Assembly (NCBI GenBank): GCA_023437305.1
Contig: JAEZGN010000030.1
Location: forward strand, 237,831-301,830
Source of the DNA: Bacteroidota bacterium
GTDB lineage: Bacteria; Bacteroidota; Bacteroidia; Bacteroidales; Dysgonomonadaceae
Length of the DNA stretch: 64,000 nucleotides
Direction: 5' to 3'
Part shown: positions 8,893-17,467 of the stretch, one piece after another
Layout: the number at the start of each line of letters is the position of its first letter
How positions within the stretch are numbered: the first letter of the stretch is position 1
Made by a program: the position numbers and the translations under genes
Notes under the pieces: model-generated
The model's input: only the letters and a program-made list of their open reading frames with translations
Database searches by the model: none
Told to the model about the DNA's origin: nothing

Positions 8893-11532
8893 TCATCCTG
8901 TGTTTCGCATTCCGGCGGCAATTCCCGATATTGTGATCATCAGTGCCAGTTCCAGTTCGGGAGAATGTTCACCGTCTTGTCTCGAACGATGAAGTAATTC
9001 TACTTGCAACAGATTCAACGGATTGGTATATATATTTCGCATTGCAATATTCTCTGCTATATCGGGTAGGCTCTCCATCAAGTATTCATCCTGAGATATT
9101 CTCAATGTAGATTTCATTGCACCCTCTAACTGTGCCCTAAGCCTTTTTCCTAAATCTTGCAACCTGTCTTCCACTAACCTTTCGTCATAATATGCCGATA
9201 TACGAGGGTCTGCTTTGGCAAATACCATTTCCAACATATTAATCCTTGTTCCGAAGAAAGGCCAATCTTTATACATGGTTTTCAATGTCTCTATCTGGCC
9301 TTCATCTATAACTTGCTGAAGGGCCTCTCCCGCTCCAAGCCATGCCGGAAGCATCAATCTGTTTTGAGTCCATCCAAATATCCAAGGAATGGCGCGCAAA
9401 CTTTCAACGCCACCATTGGGACGACGTTTCGCAGGTCGCGAACCTAATGGTAAACGAGCAAGCTCAGCTTCGGGGGTTGCCTGATAGAAATACGGGATAA
9501 AGTCAGGATTTCTATGTACTGTATCTTGATATATGGTACAAGAAATATCCGACATCTTATTCATAAGGTCTCTCCACTCCTGTTTTGGTGCAGGTGGAGG
9601 AAGCAAGTTGGCTTCCAAGATTGCATCAGTATATAAAGCCAACGTTTTTATAGCCAGATCGGGTATACCTAATTTGAAGCGAATCATTTCGCCCTGTTCT
9701 GTCACACGCAAACCACCCTTTAATGAGCCCGGAGGCTGAGAGAAAAGAGCGACTTTGGCAGGGCCTCCTCCACGTCCGACAGTACCTCCACGTCCATGGA
9801 ATAAGGTCAAGCATACTCCCGCTTCTTGACAGGTTTTGATCAAAGCTTCTTGTGCTCTGTATTGCGCCCATCCTGCAGCAATGGAGCCTGCGTCCTTTGC
9901 TGAGTCTGAATAACCGATCATTATCATTTGCTTGCTCTTGATAACACCTCTGTACCAACTGATATTAAACAATTGCTGCATAATACCATTGGCATTATTG
10001 AGGTCATTCAAAGTTTCAAACAATGGTGTTACGGGTAATATATAAGGACACTCAGCTTCTTTCAACAACAAATAAACCGCCAATATATCGGACGGAGTAC
10101 GTGTCATCGATATAATGTAGGTAGGTATTACTCCTTCAGGAGTTTCTGCTATAACTTTACAGGTTTGCAGCACTTCTTTCGTTTGAGGGCTAGGCTCCCA
10201 ATTTTTTGGAACCAAAGGACGTTTAGAGTTCAGTTCCCGGATAAGAAACGCTTGCTTCTCATCTTCCGACCATGTTTCATAATCTCCTAATCCTAAATAA
10301 CGGGTAATCTCTGAGATTGTCTCAGTATGAATTGTACTTTCCTGACGAACATCTATTTGTACAAGAGTAAGCCCAAAACATTTAACCCTGCGCATGGTAT
10401 CCAATAGCTTATCGTCAGCTATAATATCCATATTGCAAGCTACCAGAGACTTATATGATTCATGCAAAGGCTCCCATAATTGCTCATTATAGTAGAGAAT
10501 ATCCTCGGTAAGTTCAGGATTTTTACCTGCTATACGGGCATCAAGGTAAGCTATAGTATTGCGAAGCTGTGTTCGCAACTTTTTCATTAGTTCACGATAT
10601 GGCTCTTGTACTTCATAGTTTCCTATATAATTCCTGAATTCGAGCGTACAGGTTGCCATTGATAATTCCTTCACCAATATTTCTATATCTGATAAGAAGA
10701 GAGTTGCAGCACGGCGCCGGCTATCGAGCAGTACATCATGTGTAACTTTGGCTGTCACATTCGGATTTCCGTCACGGTCGCCCCCCATCCATGATGAAAA
10801 ATGTATAGGACGTGCATCGATAGGAATACGATATGCGAGTGTATTTCTTATTTGTTCGTCCAATTCACGGATGTAAGCAGGAACAGAAGCCCAAAGGCTA
10901 TGTTCCACTGCATCGTATCCCCACTTAGCTTCCTCATTGGGGGTAGGCCGGTTTTGACGAATTTCATCAGTATACCAATATTGAGCAATCAGTTGTTTGA
11001 GCCTGCGCAATATTTGTACTTTCTGATGCTCGATCAAATCATCGTGATCCAGTAGCTTGAGGCATTGATCTACTTGATTCAGATTGTTGATCAACGAGCG
11101 TCTATTTATTTCTGTAGGGTGAGCTGTTAAGACCAAATCGATAGATATATCTTCTATTGCTTTGATTATATCGCTATCGCTATAGTTTGCGGCTTTAAGC
11201 TTTTCATATACTGCAGAAAAATTAACCGGATTCTCAGCTCCTTGTGCGTGGGGAGAGATACTGTTATATTGTTCTGCCGTATTTGTGAGGTTAAGAAACT
11301 GGTTGAAAGAGCGTGCTACGGGCAAGAACTCCTCATCCCTGAGATTTTGCAATGTCTTAACCAACGATTTATGTGCTTCAATATCACCCGAGTGTGATGC
11401 TTTAGATAGCCTGCGGATTGTTTCTATGAGGTCGACCATATCTTGTCCTTTAGCCTCACTGATCGTTTTTCCGAGCAAGTGGCCAAGCATCTTGATATTG
11501 TCGTGCATCAAGGATTGTTGCATATTGTTCAT
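8893..11532 (-). CDS. ppc: Phosphoenolpyruvate carboxylase
   Basis: Fixes bicarbonate onto PEP to give oxaloacetate, feeding the reductive branch to succinate. Signatures are LTAHPTEINRRS near residue 140, GGDRDGNPNV near 250, GYSDSAKDAGSIAAGWAQYR near 540, FHGRGGTVGRGGGP near 580, and the strictly conserved C-terminus ending MRNTG. 879 residues is full length. Two ATGs (residues 1 and 4) are possible; the difference is three residues. Its neighbour is a PEPCK-like gene, but a terminator separates them. Confidence 0.97.
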   Translation of the reverse strand: MNNMQQSLMHDNIKMLGHLLGKTISEAKGQDMVDLIETIRRLSKASHSGDIEAHKSLVKTLQNLRDEEFLPVARSFNQFLNLTNTAEQYNSISPHAQGAENPVNFSAVYEKLKAANYSDSDIIKAIEDISIDLVLTAHPTEINRRSLINNLNQVDQCLKLLDHDDLIEHQKVQILRRLKQLIAQYWYTDEIRQNRPTPNEEAKWGYDAVEHSLWASVPAYIRELDEQIRNTLAYRIPIDARPIHFSSWMGGDRDGNPNVTAKVTHDVLLDSRRRAATLFLSDIEILVKELSMATCTLEFRNYIGNYEVQEPYRELMKKLRTQLRNTIAYLDARIAGKNPELTEDILYYNEQLWEPLHESYKSLVACNMDIIADDKLLDTMRRVKCFGLTLVQIDVRQESTIHTETISEITRYLGLGDYETWSEDEKQAFLIRELNSKRPLVPKNWEPSPQTKEVLQTCKVIAETPEGVIPTYIISMTRTPSDILAVYLLLKEAECPYILPVTPLFETLNDLNNANGIMQQLFNISWYRGVIKSKQMIMIGYSDSAKDAGSIAAGWAQYRAQEALIKTCQEAGVCLTLFHGRGGTVGRGGGPAKVALFSQPPGSLKGGLRVTEQGEMIRFKLGIPDLAIKTLALYTDAILEANLLPPPAPKQEWRDLMNKMSDISCTIYQDTVHRNPDFIPYFYQATPEAELARLPLGSRPAKRRPNGGVESLRAIPWIFGWTQNRLMLPAWLGAGEALQQVIDEGQIETLKTMYKDWPFFGTRINMLEMVFAKADPRISAYYDERLVEDRLQDLGKRLRAQLEGAMKSTLRISQDEYLMESLPDIAENIAMRNIYTNPLNLLQVELLHRSRQDGEHSPELELALMITISGIAAGMRNTG

Positions 11533-11660
11533 AGGTTTATTCTAATTTTTAATTGTATTTTTCTCCGTTATAATATTCAACACCATACATTATCAAAAGT
11601 TTAAGTAAGCGTTGAGTTGTCAGGGCAAATTTCATAAAAATGATTTATCAGAATCTTATC

Positions 11661-11694
11661 GAAGAAAGAGACGAGCTAATAATAACTCATCTCT
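11661..11694 (-). terminator. Terminator of the PEPCK-like gene
   Basis: On the minus strand AGAGATGAG pairs with CTCGTCTCT (9 pairs, one wobble) and is followed by TTTCTT just after the stop at 11703. It separates this gene from ppc. Confidence 0.6.
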
Positions 11695-11702
11695 ACTCCT
11701 AC

Positions 11703-13436
11703 TTAATCATTATTTATCATTGTAAACAACTCTTCTGCTGCCAATTGAGGTCCGTCCTTAGTATGTCCGTCAATAGCAAGCGAGGTGTATACTTCTCCGA
11801 TTTTCACATCGTTTTTATTCATATCACTGAAGAATTCTTTAATAAGTTTACCGGCAAGTTCTTTTTCTTGTACAGGACCAAAAGGGTTGGCAAAATAAGA
11901 TGTCACCAAACCATTTTCGGTAGTAGTACCTTTTGCTTTGCGAGCTCCGGCCTCGAATACTTTAATAGCTTCATCCAAATTATCAAAGAATTTAATTTTC
12001 TGAGCAGATTCAGTATAGTTATTGGCATATAGTATATAGTCTACTTTGTATCCTTTGGATATAACATCGTATGTTGCAGCAGGAATCGTAATACGAGCAT
12101 TTATTTTGTCTGGATTAGAATAGATACCTCTCTCCAGCTGCTGGAAGGCATACATAGGATCAAGGTCATCGATACGGACAAATGCTCCGATTTCGGTTCC
12201 GTAGCCTTTAATTGTTCCATCTTCTTCTTTCTTGAGGTAACCCATATCATCAAATACGATACGCATATGACGTATATATTTTTCGTTGAGCGTACGGAAA
12301 GCTTCCAAACTTTCAGATTTTCCGGCACCACTATCTCCTATAATAACGATATTGGCTTCCGTACCATTCTTGAGCAATATGTTTACCATAGCTCCGTGTA
12401 GCGGCAATCGGCCTTGCTCCATTTGCTTCACGTTATGAAGTGTAAGGAGCATCTTTTTCATATAGCCAAAATAGTCGATATCGTCGCAATGATTTGCGTA
12501 ACCGATAAGAATATCATTTTTCTTATCTTTATAGTAGAAAGTTCGTTTCTCTTCTATTCCATCAGGGTATCCGAACACGTATATTATATCCGGTTTTTTA
12601 CCGATATATTCACCGGCTTTAGCCAGTTCAAAAAGATTGGATAAGGCAAATCCGTGAACCATATAATCCTTATGGAAATAAACAAAGGTCAGCATATTTC
12701 CTACTTTAGCAGGAAATAAGAACCAGTCATCTTCATTCAGAATAATATTTTCTACCGGATTTGTTGTATGTTCTTGAAAAATGCCGTCACGTGTATTTCT
12801 TTTTGTATACGAAATAAACGGAGGTTTAAACATAACAGAAGTAATGAACGGAATAGAAGTCAACCCATTGTATTCTATTGGGCAGTTCCAAGTAATGTCA
12901 CTAAGAGTTAATCCTGCATTTGCACCTGCGGTAAGTTGGCGATATACAAGATGCTGATACCCCATTACAGTTTCCTGAATGCGGCGGTAGATGGAAAGTA
13001 CCAACTCATTGAACAATTCGTTGGCATGCAAGAAACGTACACTTTGCAACCCGCTGCTGATGGAATTGTTATGCACTATAGTATAACGTTCCATTCTGCG
13101 CCAGAAGCCATAAAGAAGCTCTATGAGCTCTATAAATAAGTCTTTATCGTTAAAGAAGATAGCATACTTATTATGCACGTTTTGCACCTCGTCAGGGTTA
13201 CATACAGTAAGTAACTTAAATGCTTCTATCAATGTTTTTTGAAATTCTTCGTCAGTCTTGAATTCTTTGATATAATAATCGTAGATAATGACATCATTCT
13301 TTTTCAATCTTTGTATAAAAGCTTCAATAACCCGATGAAAACCGTAACTATTTAATATTTTTTGCCTCGTGTCGCAAAACTTAAGAGTGAAGTTGATAAT
13401 GGCCTTACCTTCGCCTAAAGTAAACTCTTGTAACAT
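11703..13436 (-). CDS. PEPCK-like P-loop protein with an HPr-kinase-type nucleotide loop
   Basis: 577-residue soluble protein. The only strong motif is a kinase-1a P-loop, IIGDSGAGKSESLEAF, at residues 366-381. The GxSGxGKSE form is that of HPr kinase and of PEPCK-like proteins; classical ATP-PEPCK has GLSGTGKTT. A following FDDMGYL may supply the Mg-binding aspartates. The ~330-residue N-terminal region is unlike ordinary PEPCK. Such proteins are often labelled phosphoenolpyruvate carboxykinase in Bacteroidota, but activity is not evident from sequence. It has its own promoter and a long leader with a 13-bp hairpin. Confidence 0.7.
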   Translation of the reverse strand: MLQEFTLGEGKAIINFTLKFCDTRQKILNSYGFHRVIEAFIQRLKKNDVIIYDYYIKEFKTDEEFQKTLIEAFKLLTVCNPDEVQNVHNKYAIFFNDKDLFIELIELLYGFWRRMERYTIVHNNSISSGLQSVRFLHANELFNELVLSIYRRIQETVMGYQHLVYRQLTAGANAGLTLSDITWNCPIEYNGLTSIPFITSVMFKPPFISYTKRNTRDGIFQEHTTNPVENIILNEDDWFLFPAKVGNMLTFVYFHKDYMVHGFALSNLFELAKAGEYIGKKPDIIYVFGYPDGIEEKRTFYYKDKKNDILIGYANHCDDIDYFGYMKKMLLTLHNVKQMEQGRLPLHGAMVNILLKNGTEANIVIIGDSGAGKSESLEAFRTLNEKYIRHMRIVFDDMGYLKKEEDGTIKGYGTEIGAFVRIDDLDPMYAFQQLERGIYSNPDKINARITIPAATYDVISKGYKVDYILYANNYTESAQKIKFFDNLDEAIKVFEAGARKAKGTTTENGLVTSYFANPFGPVQEKELAGKLIKEFFSDMNKNDVKIGEVYTSLAIDGHTKDGPQLAAEELFTMINND

Positions 13437-13486
13437 GTTTAATTTTATTTATTATAGTTATTATTTCTATCCGGTTTCTATATCTA

Positions 13487-13527
13487 TTTGCAATCTCCTA
13501 TCTCCATTTGTGACAGGAGATTGCAAA
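13487..13527 (-). repeat. 13-bp perfect inverted repeat in the PEPCK-like leader
   Basis: TTTGCAATCTCCT and its exact complement flank a 15-base loop. No T-run follows on either strand, so it is not a simple terminator. It sits between the candidate -7 box (13576) and the start codon (13436), so the mRNA leader would carry a strong hairpin; a protein-binding operator is the alternative. Confidence 0.6.
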
Positions 13528-13575
13528 CTTCAATACTTGATTTGAAAACATTCAAACTGCGTTGTTTTCCAACAT

Positions 13576-13583
13576 CAAATTTA
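13576..13583 (-). promoter_or_regulatory. Candidate -7 box for the PEPCK-like gene
   Basis: TAAATTTG on the minus strand fits TAnnTTTG and would give a leader of about 130 bases containing the 13-bp inverted repeat. Confidence 0.4.
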
Positions 13584-13692
13584 AGGAAACTTACCTATAC
13601 AATTAAACGAATTAAAGACTAAATTTATAATAAATTGTAAATTAAAAATAAGTTTTTGCTATTACCTTGTATTGGTGTTGCTTATAAATACT

Positions 13693-13908
13693 TTATTTTT
13701 TATCTTTTATGAATTTAGGATTAACATCAAAGGCAAAAAAGTACGTATTTGTTTCACGTAAACACTTAGGACAAAGGCAATCACTATAGTTATCTTTTAT
13801 ATAATCGCGTACCCCCGAAACTAAAGAAACTCTACGGCAGCTACACAATTCTACGCGGTCTTCTCTACAGCTGAAAGCGGCCGAACATCTTTGACATATC
13901 TTTTTCAT
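13693..13908 (-). CDS. Cysteine-rich CWC family protein
   Basis: 71 residues with eight cysteines (C5, C8, C14, C22, C24, C44, C46, C49) in the order CxxC-x5-C-x7-CxC ... CLCPKC. This is the pattern of the Cys_rich_CWC family, a presumed metal-binding module of unknown function. It is the first and only gene downstream of the cobalamin riboswitch at 14111-14283, with a 202-base gap that holds no other credible ORF. The next minus-strand gene has its own promoter. The context suggests B12-repressed expression. Confidence 0.8.
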   Translation of the reverse strand: MKKICQRCSAAFSCREDRVELCSCRRVSLVSGVRDYIKDNYSDCLCPKCLRETNTYFFAFDVNPKFIKDKK

Positions 13909-14110
13909 TGTTGTAAGTTTTTATTGTTATCGAATATATAATAAGATCAGGAAAAAGTTTATTTAAAATATACAACCTCATTTGCAGATACCCAAATATG
14001 ATATTGCAAGAGATGATAGTATAAATACTTCAACCAAAATCAATTTTCTATAATCAGAGAAAAATCTCTTGAGCTTTCTATCTTTTTTCGCGAAAGATGA
14101 AATTTATTTT
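13909..14110 (-). other. Spacer between riboswitch and CWC gene (possible expression platform)
   Basis: AT-rich, with no credible ORF. It holds two short hairpins on the minus strand: ATCTTTCGCGAAAAAAGAT just after the aptamer, and AGAGATTTTTCTCT further on. Neither has a convincing U-run, so control may act at translation or through a longer-range fold. The call is tentative. Confidence 0.35.
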
Positions 14111-14283
14111 TTGGCAGGTCTTCTGACTTACTTCCGTTTTATACGACCTTCCCGTTTATCTAAAACAGTGGCTTTGAGGATTTGTATAAACGTTTAGCGA
14201 AGCTTACAGCAGCGCGACTGTTCAGGATTTACACCTGATTCCCTTTTCATTATATATCCAAGACTTCGAATATATAACACCAA
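14111..14283 (-). ncRNA. Cobalamin (B12) riboswitch
   Basis: Read on the minus strand the element has the conserved cobalamin-aptamer blocks in order: a 5' TTGGTGTT closing strand, GGGAATCAGGTGTAAATCC, CAGTCGCGCTGCTGTAA (B12-box core), GCCACTG, GGAAGG, and a closing AGTCAGAAGACCTGCCAA. Order, spacing and total length (~173) agree with the family. A -7 box sits directly upstream at 14293. Cobalamin binding normally represses the downstream gene, which here is the CWC protein rather than a B12 transporter or synthesis gene. Confidence 0.93.
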
Positions 14284-14292
14284 TTATGATAA

Positions 14293-14300
14293 CAAAGATA
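14293..14300 (-). promoter_or_regulatory. -7 box for the riboswitch transcript
   Basis: TATCTTTG on the minus strand is a perfect Bacteroidota -7 box and places the transcript start just before the aptamer. Confidence 0.7.
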
Positions 14301-14414
14301 TAGAATTATAAATAAGAACAAATATAAATAAGAAAGTTTTTGATGGTATGATGAATTACTATTTCATAAAAGTGTGTTCTGCAAAGAATAAGTTTCGAAG
14401 AATAATTTCTGCTT

Positions 14415-14834
14415 TTAATCTTCCAAATCCCAATCATCAAAAAAAGAGTAATCCTCAGTAAACTGATCTAACTCTCGACGATCTTTTTTTGTTGGCCGCC
14501 CTGTTCCTCTAGCTCTATCTACAAAACCACTCATCTTAGACATTTCTAATATTTCGAGCTGAGATGGAGGGGTCACATCTTTCATAAATTCGGGCACAAG
14601 TTTGGCGCCCATTCTGTTTTCCGAAAGGTTTAGAACTTCAAAGGAGTAAGTAACCGGAGGACGTCGCACTTCTATTACATCACCGACCTTAATAGATCGA
14701 GATGGTTTTATAGTAACTCCTTTGATCGAGATACGTCCTTTTTTACAGGCTTCTATTGCTATAGAACGAGTTTTGAAAAGACGAACAGCCCACAGCCATT
14801 TATCTATACGTACTTCGTTTTTAGGTTCTTTCAT
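14415..14834 (-). CDS. hslR: S4-domain RNA-binding protein (Hsp15-like)
   Basis: The S4 RNA-binding domain occupies residues ~8-70: VRIDKWLWAVRLFKTRSIAIEACKKGRI, then KVGDVIEV. A basic/acidic tail with GRPTKKDRRELDQF follows, as in Hsp15 proteins. Hsp15 binds 50S subunits that carry stalled nascent chains; that role is taken from the family. 139 residues. It is last in the rplY-pth-hslR group, which fits a translation-quality function, though the 110-base gap to pth is loose. Confidence 0.88.
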   Translation of the reverse strand: MKEPKNEVRIDKWLWAVRLFKTRSIAIEACKKGRISIKGVTIKPSRSIKVGDVIEVRRPPVTYSFEVLNLSENRMGAKLVPEFMKDVTPPSQLEILEMSKMSGFVDRARGTGRPTKKDRRELDQFTEDYSFFDDWDLED

Positions 14835-14944
14835 AATAAAATCAGAATTTTGCCAATATGTCCGTAAACAACACCGGCTTCACATCATTTATCAAAGTCA
14901 TATATTAGAAGCGAAAAATACTCGTTTCTAACTTTCCTTTGGTT

Positions 14945-15508
14945 TTACTTATTATTGTATTGGTTCATGGTATTGTTGATACCTGCCAAACAAAAGCTTT
15001 TGATTATCTCACCACAGGTTTCCAATTTTGCAGGAAGCTCTTTTTCTTCTTCTTCGGTAAAATTATCGAGCACATAGCCAACTTGACCACCCCGAGCAAA
15101 TTCATTACCTATTCCAAAGCGTAAACGGGCATAATCTTGCGTTCCAAGAACAGATTGGATATTACCCAGTCCGTTATGTCCGGCACTACTACCTTTCCCT
15201 TTGAGGCGTAAAGAGCCAAAAGGCAAAGCAAGATCATCTACAACTACCAAAAGATTCTCGATTGGTATCTTTTCTTGGTTGAGCCAATAGCGAACAGCAT
15301 TTCCGCTAAGGTTCATAAAAGTGGATGGCTTTAGCAGAATAAGAGTACGTCCTTTGACCTTTAGTTCAGACACAAAGCCATAACGCCTGTCAGCAAAAAC
15401 AATATTGGACGCTTTAGCTAAAGCGTCCAATACTCTGAATCCTATATTGTGGCGGGTATATTCGTATTCTCTACCAATATTACCGAGGCCGGCAATCAAG
15501 TATTTCAT
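14945..15508 (-). CDS. pth: Peptidyl-tRNA hydrolase
   Basis: Releases peptides from dropped-off peptidyl-tRNA. The family signatures are LIAGLGNIGREYEYTRHNIGF at the N-terminus (substrate Asn and catalytic His), KPSTFMNLSGNAV near residue 65, and VDDLALPFGSLRLKGKGSSAGHNGL near residue 95. 187 residues, full length. It starts 15 bases after the rplY stop, the common rplY-pth pairing. Confidence 0.97.
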   Translation of the reverse strand: MKYLIAGLGNIGREYEYTRHNIGFRVLDALAKASNIVFADRRYGFVSELKVKGRTLILLKPSTFMNLSGNAVRYWLNQEKIPIENLLVVVDDLALPFGSLRLKGKGSSAGHNGLGNIQSVLGTQDYARLRFGIGNEFARGGQVGYVLDNFTEEEEKELPAKLETCGEIIKSFCLAGINNTMNQYNNK

Positions 15509-15523
15509 TAATATATCCTATTA

Positions 15524-16102
15524 TTAGCCGTTTTTAGCAGCGAGACCTCTTGCAGCACGAGTCAATTGAACGCGACAAACAACAGAGTTCTTAGCATTTA
15601 GCAGTTCAAGCCCTTCGAAGTGTAAATCTCCTACCTGAATAGATTTACCTAGAGCAAGACTTGTTACGTCAACATGTACTTTTTCAGGAATCTTATTGTA
15701 AAGAGCTTTTACTTTTATCTTACGCAAGTCAAGTGAAAGTTTACCCCCTGCTTTTACACCTTCTGCAAGTCCGTCCAAGATAACAGGAACGTCCATTACG
15801 ATTGGTTTATTTTCAAATACATGAAGAAAATCAAGGTGCAAGATAGCATCTGTTACCGGATGTACCTGTATATCCTTCAATATAGCTTTATAGTTATCTT
15901 TTCCAATTGTAAGGTCTACAAGAAAAATTTCAGGAGTATAAACTAGTTTGCGAACATCACTGTTTGTAACAGTAAAAGCAATTGCGTCAGTTTGTTCTCC
16001 GCCATAAATTACAGCAGGAATTTTATCTTCTTTGCGGAATGCTTTTGTAGCTTTTTTGCCAAGATCGGTTCTGGCTTCACCTTTTAATTCAAACGTTTTC
16101 AT
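15524..16102 (-). CDS. rplY: 50S ribosomal protein L25 (CTC type)
   Basis: Binds 5S rRNA. The N-terminal L25 domain (residues 1-~90) opens FELKGEARTDLGKKATKAFRKEDKIPAVIYGG, and the C-terminal TL5/CTC beta domain runs to ~185 (VILDGLAEGVKAGGKLS, IPEKVHVDVTSLALGKSIQVGDL). At 192 residues it is the long general-stress form usual outside enterobacteria. First gene of the rplY-pth-hslR group, with a perfect -7 box about 80 bases upstream. Confidence 0.96.
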   Translation of the reverse strand: MKTFELKGEARTDLGKKATKAFRKEDKIPAVIYGGEQTDAIAFTVTNSDVRKLVYTPEIFLVDLTIGKDNYKAILKDIQVHPVTDAILHLDFLHVFENKPIVMDVPVILDGLAEGVKAGGKLSLDLRKIKVKALYNKIPEKVHVDVTSLALGKSIQVGDLHFEGLELLNAKNSVVCRVQLTRAARGLAAKNG

Positions 16103-16182
16103 TTTTTAATTTTAAATTGTGTTACTCAAATTAAGGATTGCTTCCTTATTCCCATCACACGTACGGGCTTATAAAAGCGGTG

Positions 16183-16190
16183 CAAAGATA
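16183..16190 (-). promoter_or_regulatory. -7 box for rplY-pth-hslR
   Basis: TATCTTTG on the minus strand is a perfect match to the Bacteroidota -7 consensus, 80 bases before the rplY start. Confidence 0.65.
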
Positions 16191-16382
16191 ATTATTCTAC
16201 ATCTTTTTTCCTAATGTTTTGGTGATTAATATTAATTGATTATAACTAACTAAAGGTATGAGAACATTTATAACCTTTTATTGGTTAAAAGATTATATAT
16301 TTTATTTTTCAATATTTAGGTATAAATAATAAAATATATTTCTTGACGAGGAACACTTTCTATTAACTAAAAAAATAAGACT

Positions 16383-16775
16383 ATGACAGTAAGAAGTAAT
16401 CCTGTTGTTTGGTTTGAAATTTATGTAGACGACATGGCTCGTGCCCGTAAGTTTTATGGGACAGTATTAGGTAAGGAATTGTTAGATATGCCTATGGAAG
16501 ATGTCGGTGATTTTGAAATGGCAGCTTTTCCGTGGTCTGAGGAGGAAAATGCTCCGAATGCATCCGGAGCGTTAGTAAAAGTAGAAGGAATGAAAGCCGG
16601 AGGTAACAGTACTATCGTATACTTTGGTTGCGATGACTGTGCTCTAGAAGAAAGCCGTGTGGCTATTGCCGGAGGCAAAGTACAACAGAGCAAATTTTCT
16701 ATTGGAGAATACGGTTTTATTACTCTTTGTACCGATACGGAAGGTAATACTTTTGGTTTACATTCTATGAAGTAA
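16383..16775 (+). CDS. VOC-fold (glyoxalase-like) protein
   Basis: 130 residues with the vicinal-oxygen-chelate layout: VVWFEIYVDDMARARKFYGTVLGKEL at the start, a central beta-alpha repeat, and a C-terminal ITLCTDTEGNTFGLHSM strand carrying the usual metal-side glutamate/histidine region. It resembles proteins annotated as bleomycin-resistance/lactoylglutathione-lyase-like, but specific activity cannot be read. It precedes a second VOC gene by about 20 bases, probably as an operon. Confidence 0.88.
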   Translation: MTVRSNPVVWFEIYVDDMARARKFYGTVLGKELLDMPMEDVGDFEMAAFPWSEEENAPNASGALVKVEGMKAGGNSTIVYFGCDDCALEESRVAIAGGKVQQSKFSIGEYGFITLCTDTEGNTFGLHSMK

Positions 16776-16796
16776 ACGAAATATAACAAATTGGTT

Positions 16797-17270
16797 ATGA
16801 TACATCCTATTATTCCTTGTTTATGGTTTGATGGTAAAGCCGAAGACGCTGCTCGCTTTTATGTTTCGGTCTTTAAAAATTCGAAGATTAATGATATTAC
16901 ATATTATGGAAAAGAGGGATATGAGATTCATAATCAGCCCGAAGGTACTGTATTAACAGTAGAGTTTGAAATTAATGGGCAGGCTTTTACTGCACTCAAT
17001 GGAGGTCCTATATTTCAGTTCAACGAGTCGGTATCTTTCCAAATATTTTGTGATACACAGGAGGAGATAGACTACTATTGGTCTGTAATGACCGCCGATG
17101 GCGGTGAAGAAAGCTATTGCGGGTGGTTGAAAGATAAATATGGACTCTCTTGGCAGATTGTACCTTCCATACTTCCTAAGTTGATGAAAGATCCGACAAG
17201 AGCAGGACGGATAATGGATGCATTTATGCAAATGCGTAAATTAGATATCGCCCAGATACTAGAAGCCTAA
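16797..17270 (+). CDS. PhnB-like VOC-fold protein
   Basis: The PhnB/3-demethylubiquinone-methyltransferase-like subgroup of the VOC fold: IIPCLWFDGKAEDAARFYVSVFKNSKI, then VEFEINGQAFTALNGGP, and SYCGWLKDKYGLSWQIVP at the C-terminus. The frame is open from a TTG at 16791, but the ATG at 16797 gives the standard N-terminus (MIHPIIPCLWF), so I use it. About 158 residues. No methyltransferase activity should be assumed from the family's old name. Confidence 0.88.
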   Translation: MIHPIIPCLWFDGKAEDAARFYVSVFKNSKINDITYYGKEGYEIHNQPEGTVLTVEFEINGQAFTALNGGPIFQFNESVSFQIFCDTQEEIDYYWSVMTADGGEESYCGWLKDKYGLSWQIVPSILPKLMKDPTRAGRIMDAFMQMRKLDIAQILEA

Positions 17271-17410
17271 TCACAATGTTAGATATTACAGAGTAGAGTA
17301 ATGTCAAGATACTATTACTAAAACAAGAAGAATATATAAATCCTTTTGAAGATAGTGGTAATATTTATAAAATTGTGATCAATAAAGAGATTTAGAGATT
17401 CTGGCTTCAT

Positions 17411-17446
17411 AAAAAAGAGGCTGTCCGCAATTGAACAGCCTCTTTT
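17411..17446 (-). terminator. Terminator of the leu operon
   Basis: AGAGGCTGT and ACAGCCTCT form a perfect 9-bp stem with an 11-base loop. On the minus strand it is followed by a T-run just after the leuB stop. A T-run on the plus side also lets it end the VOC transcript, so it is probably bidirectional. Confidence 0.85.
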
Positions 17447-17467
17447 CATGTATCTTAAAAAGAGATC

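Noticed and set aside
12936..13139. Plus-strand ORF inside the PEPCK-like gene
   Set aside because: It is fully antisense to a long conserved-looking coding region and has no independent signals.
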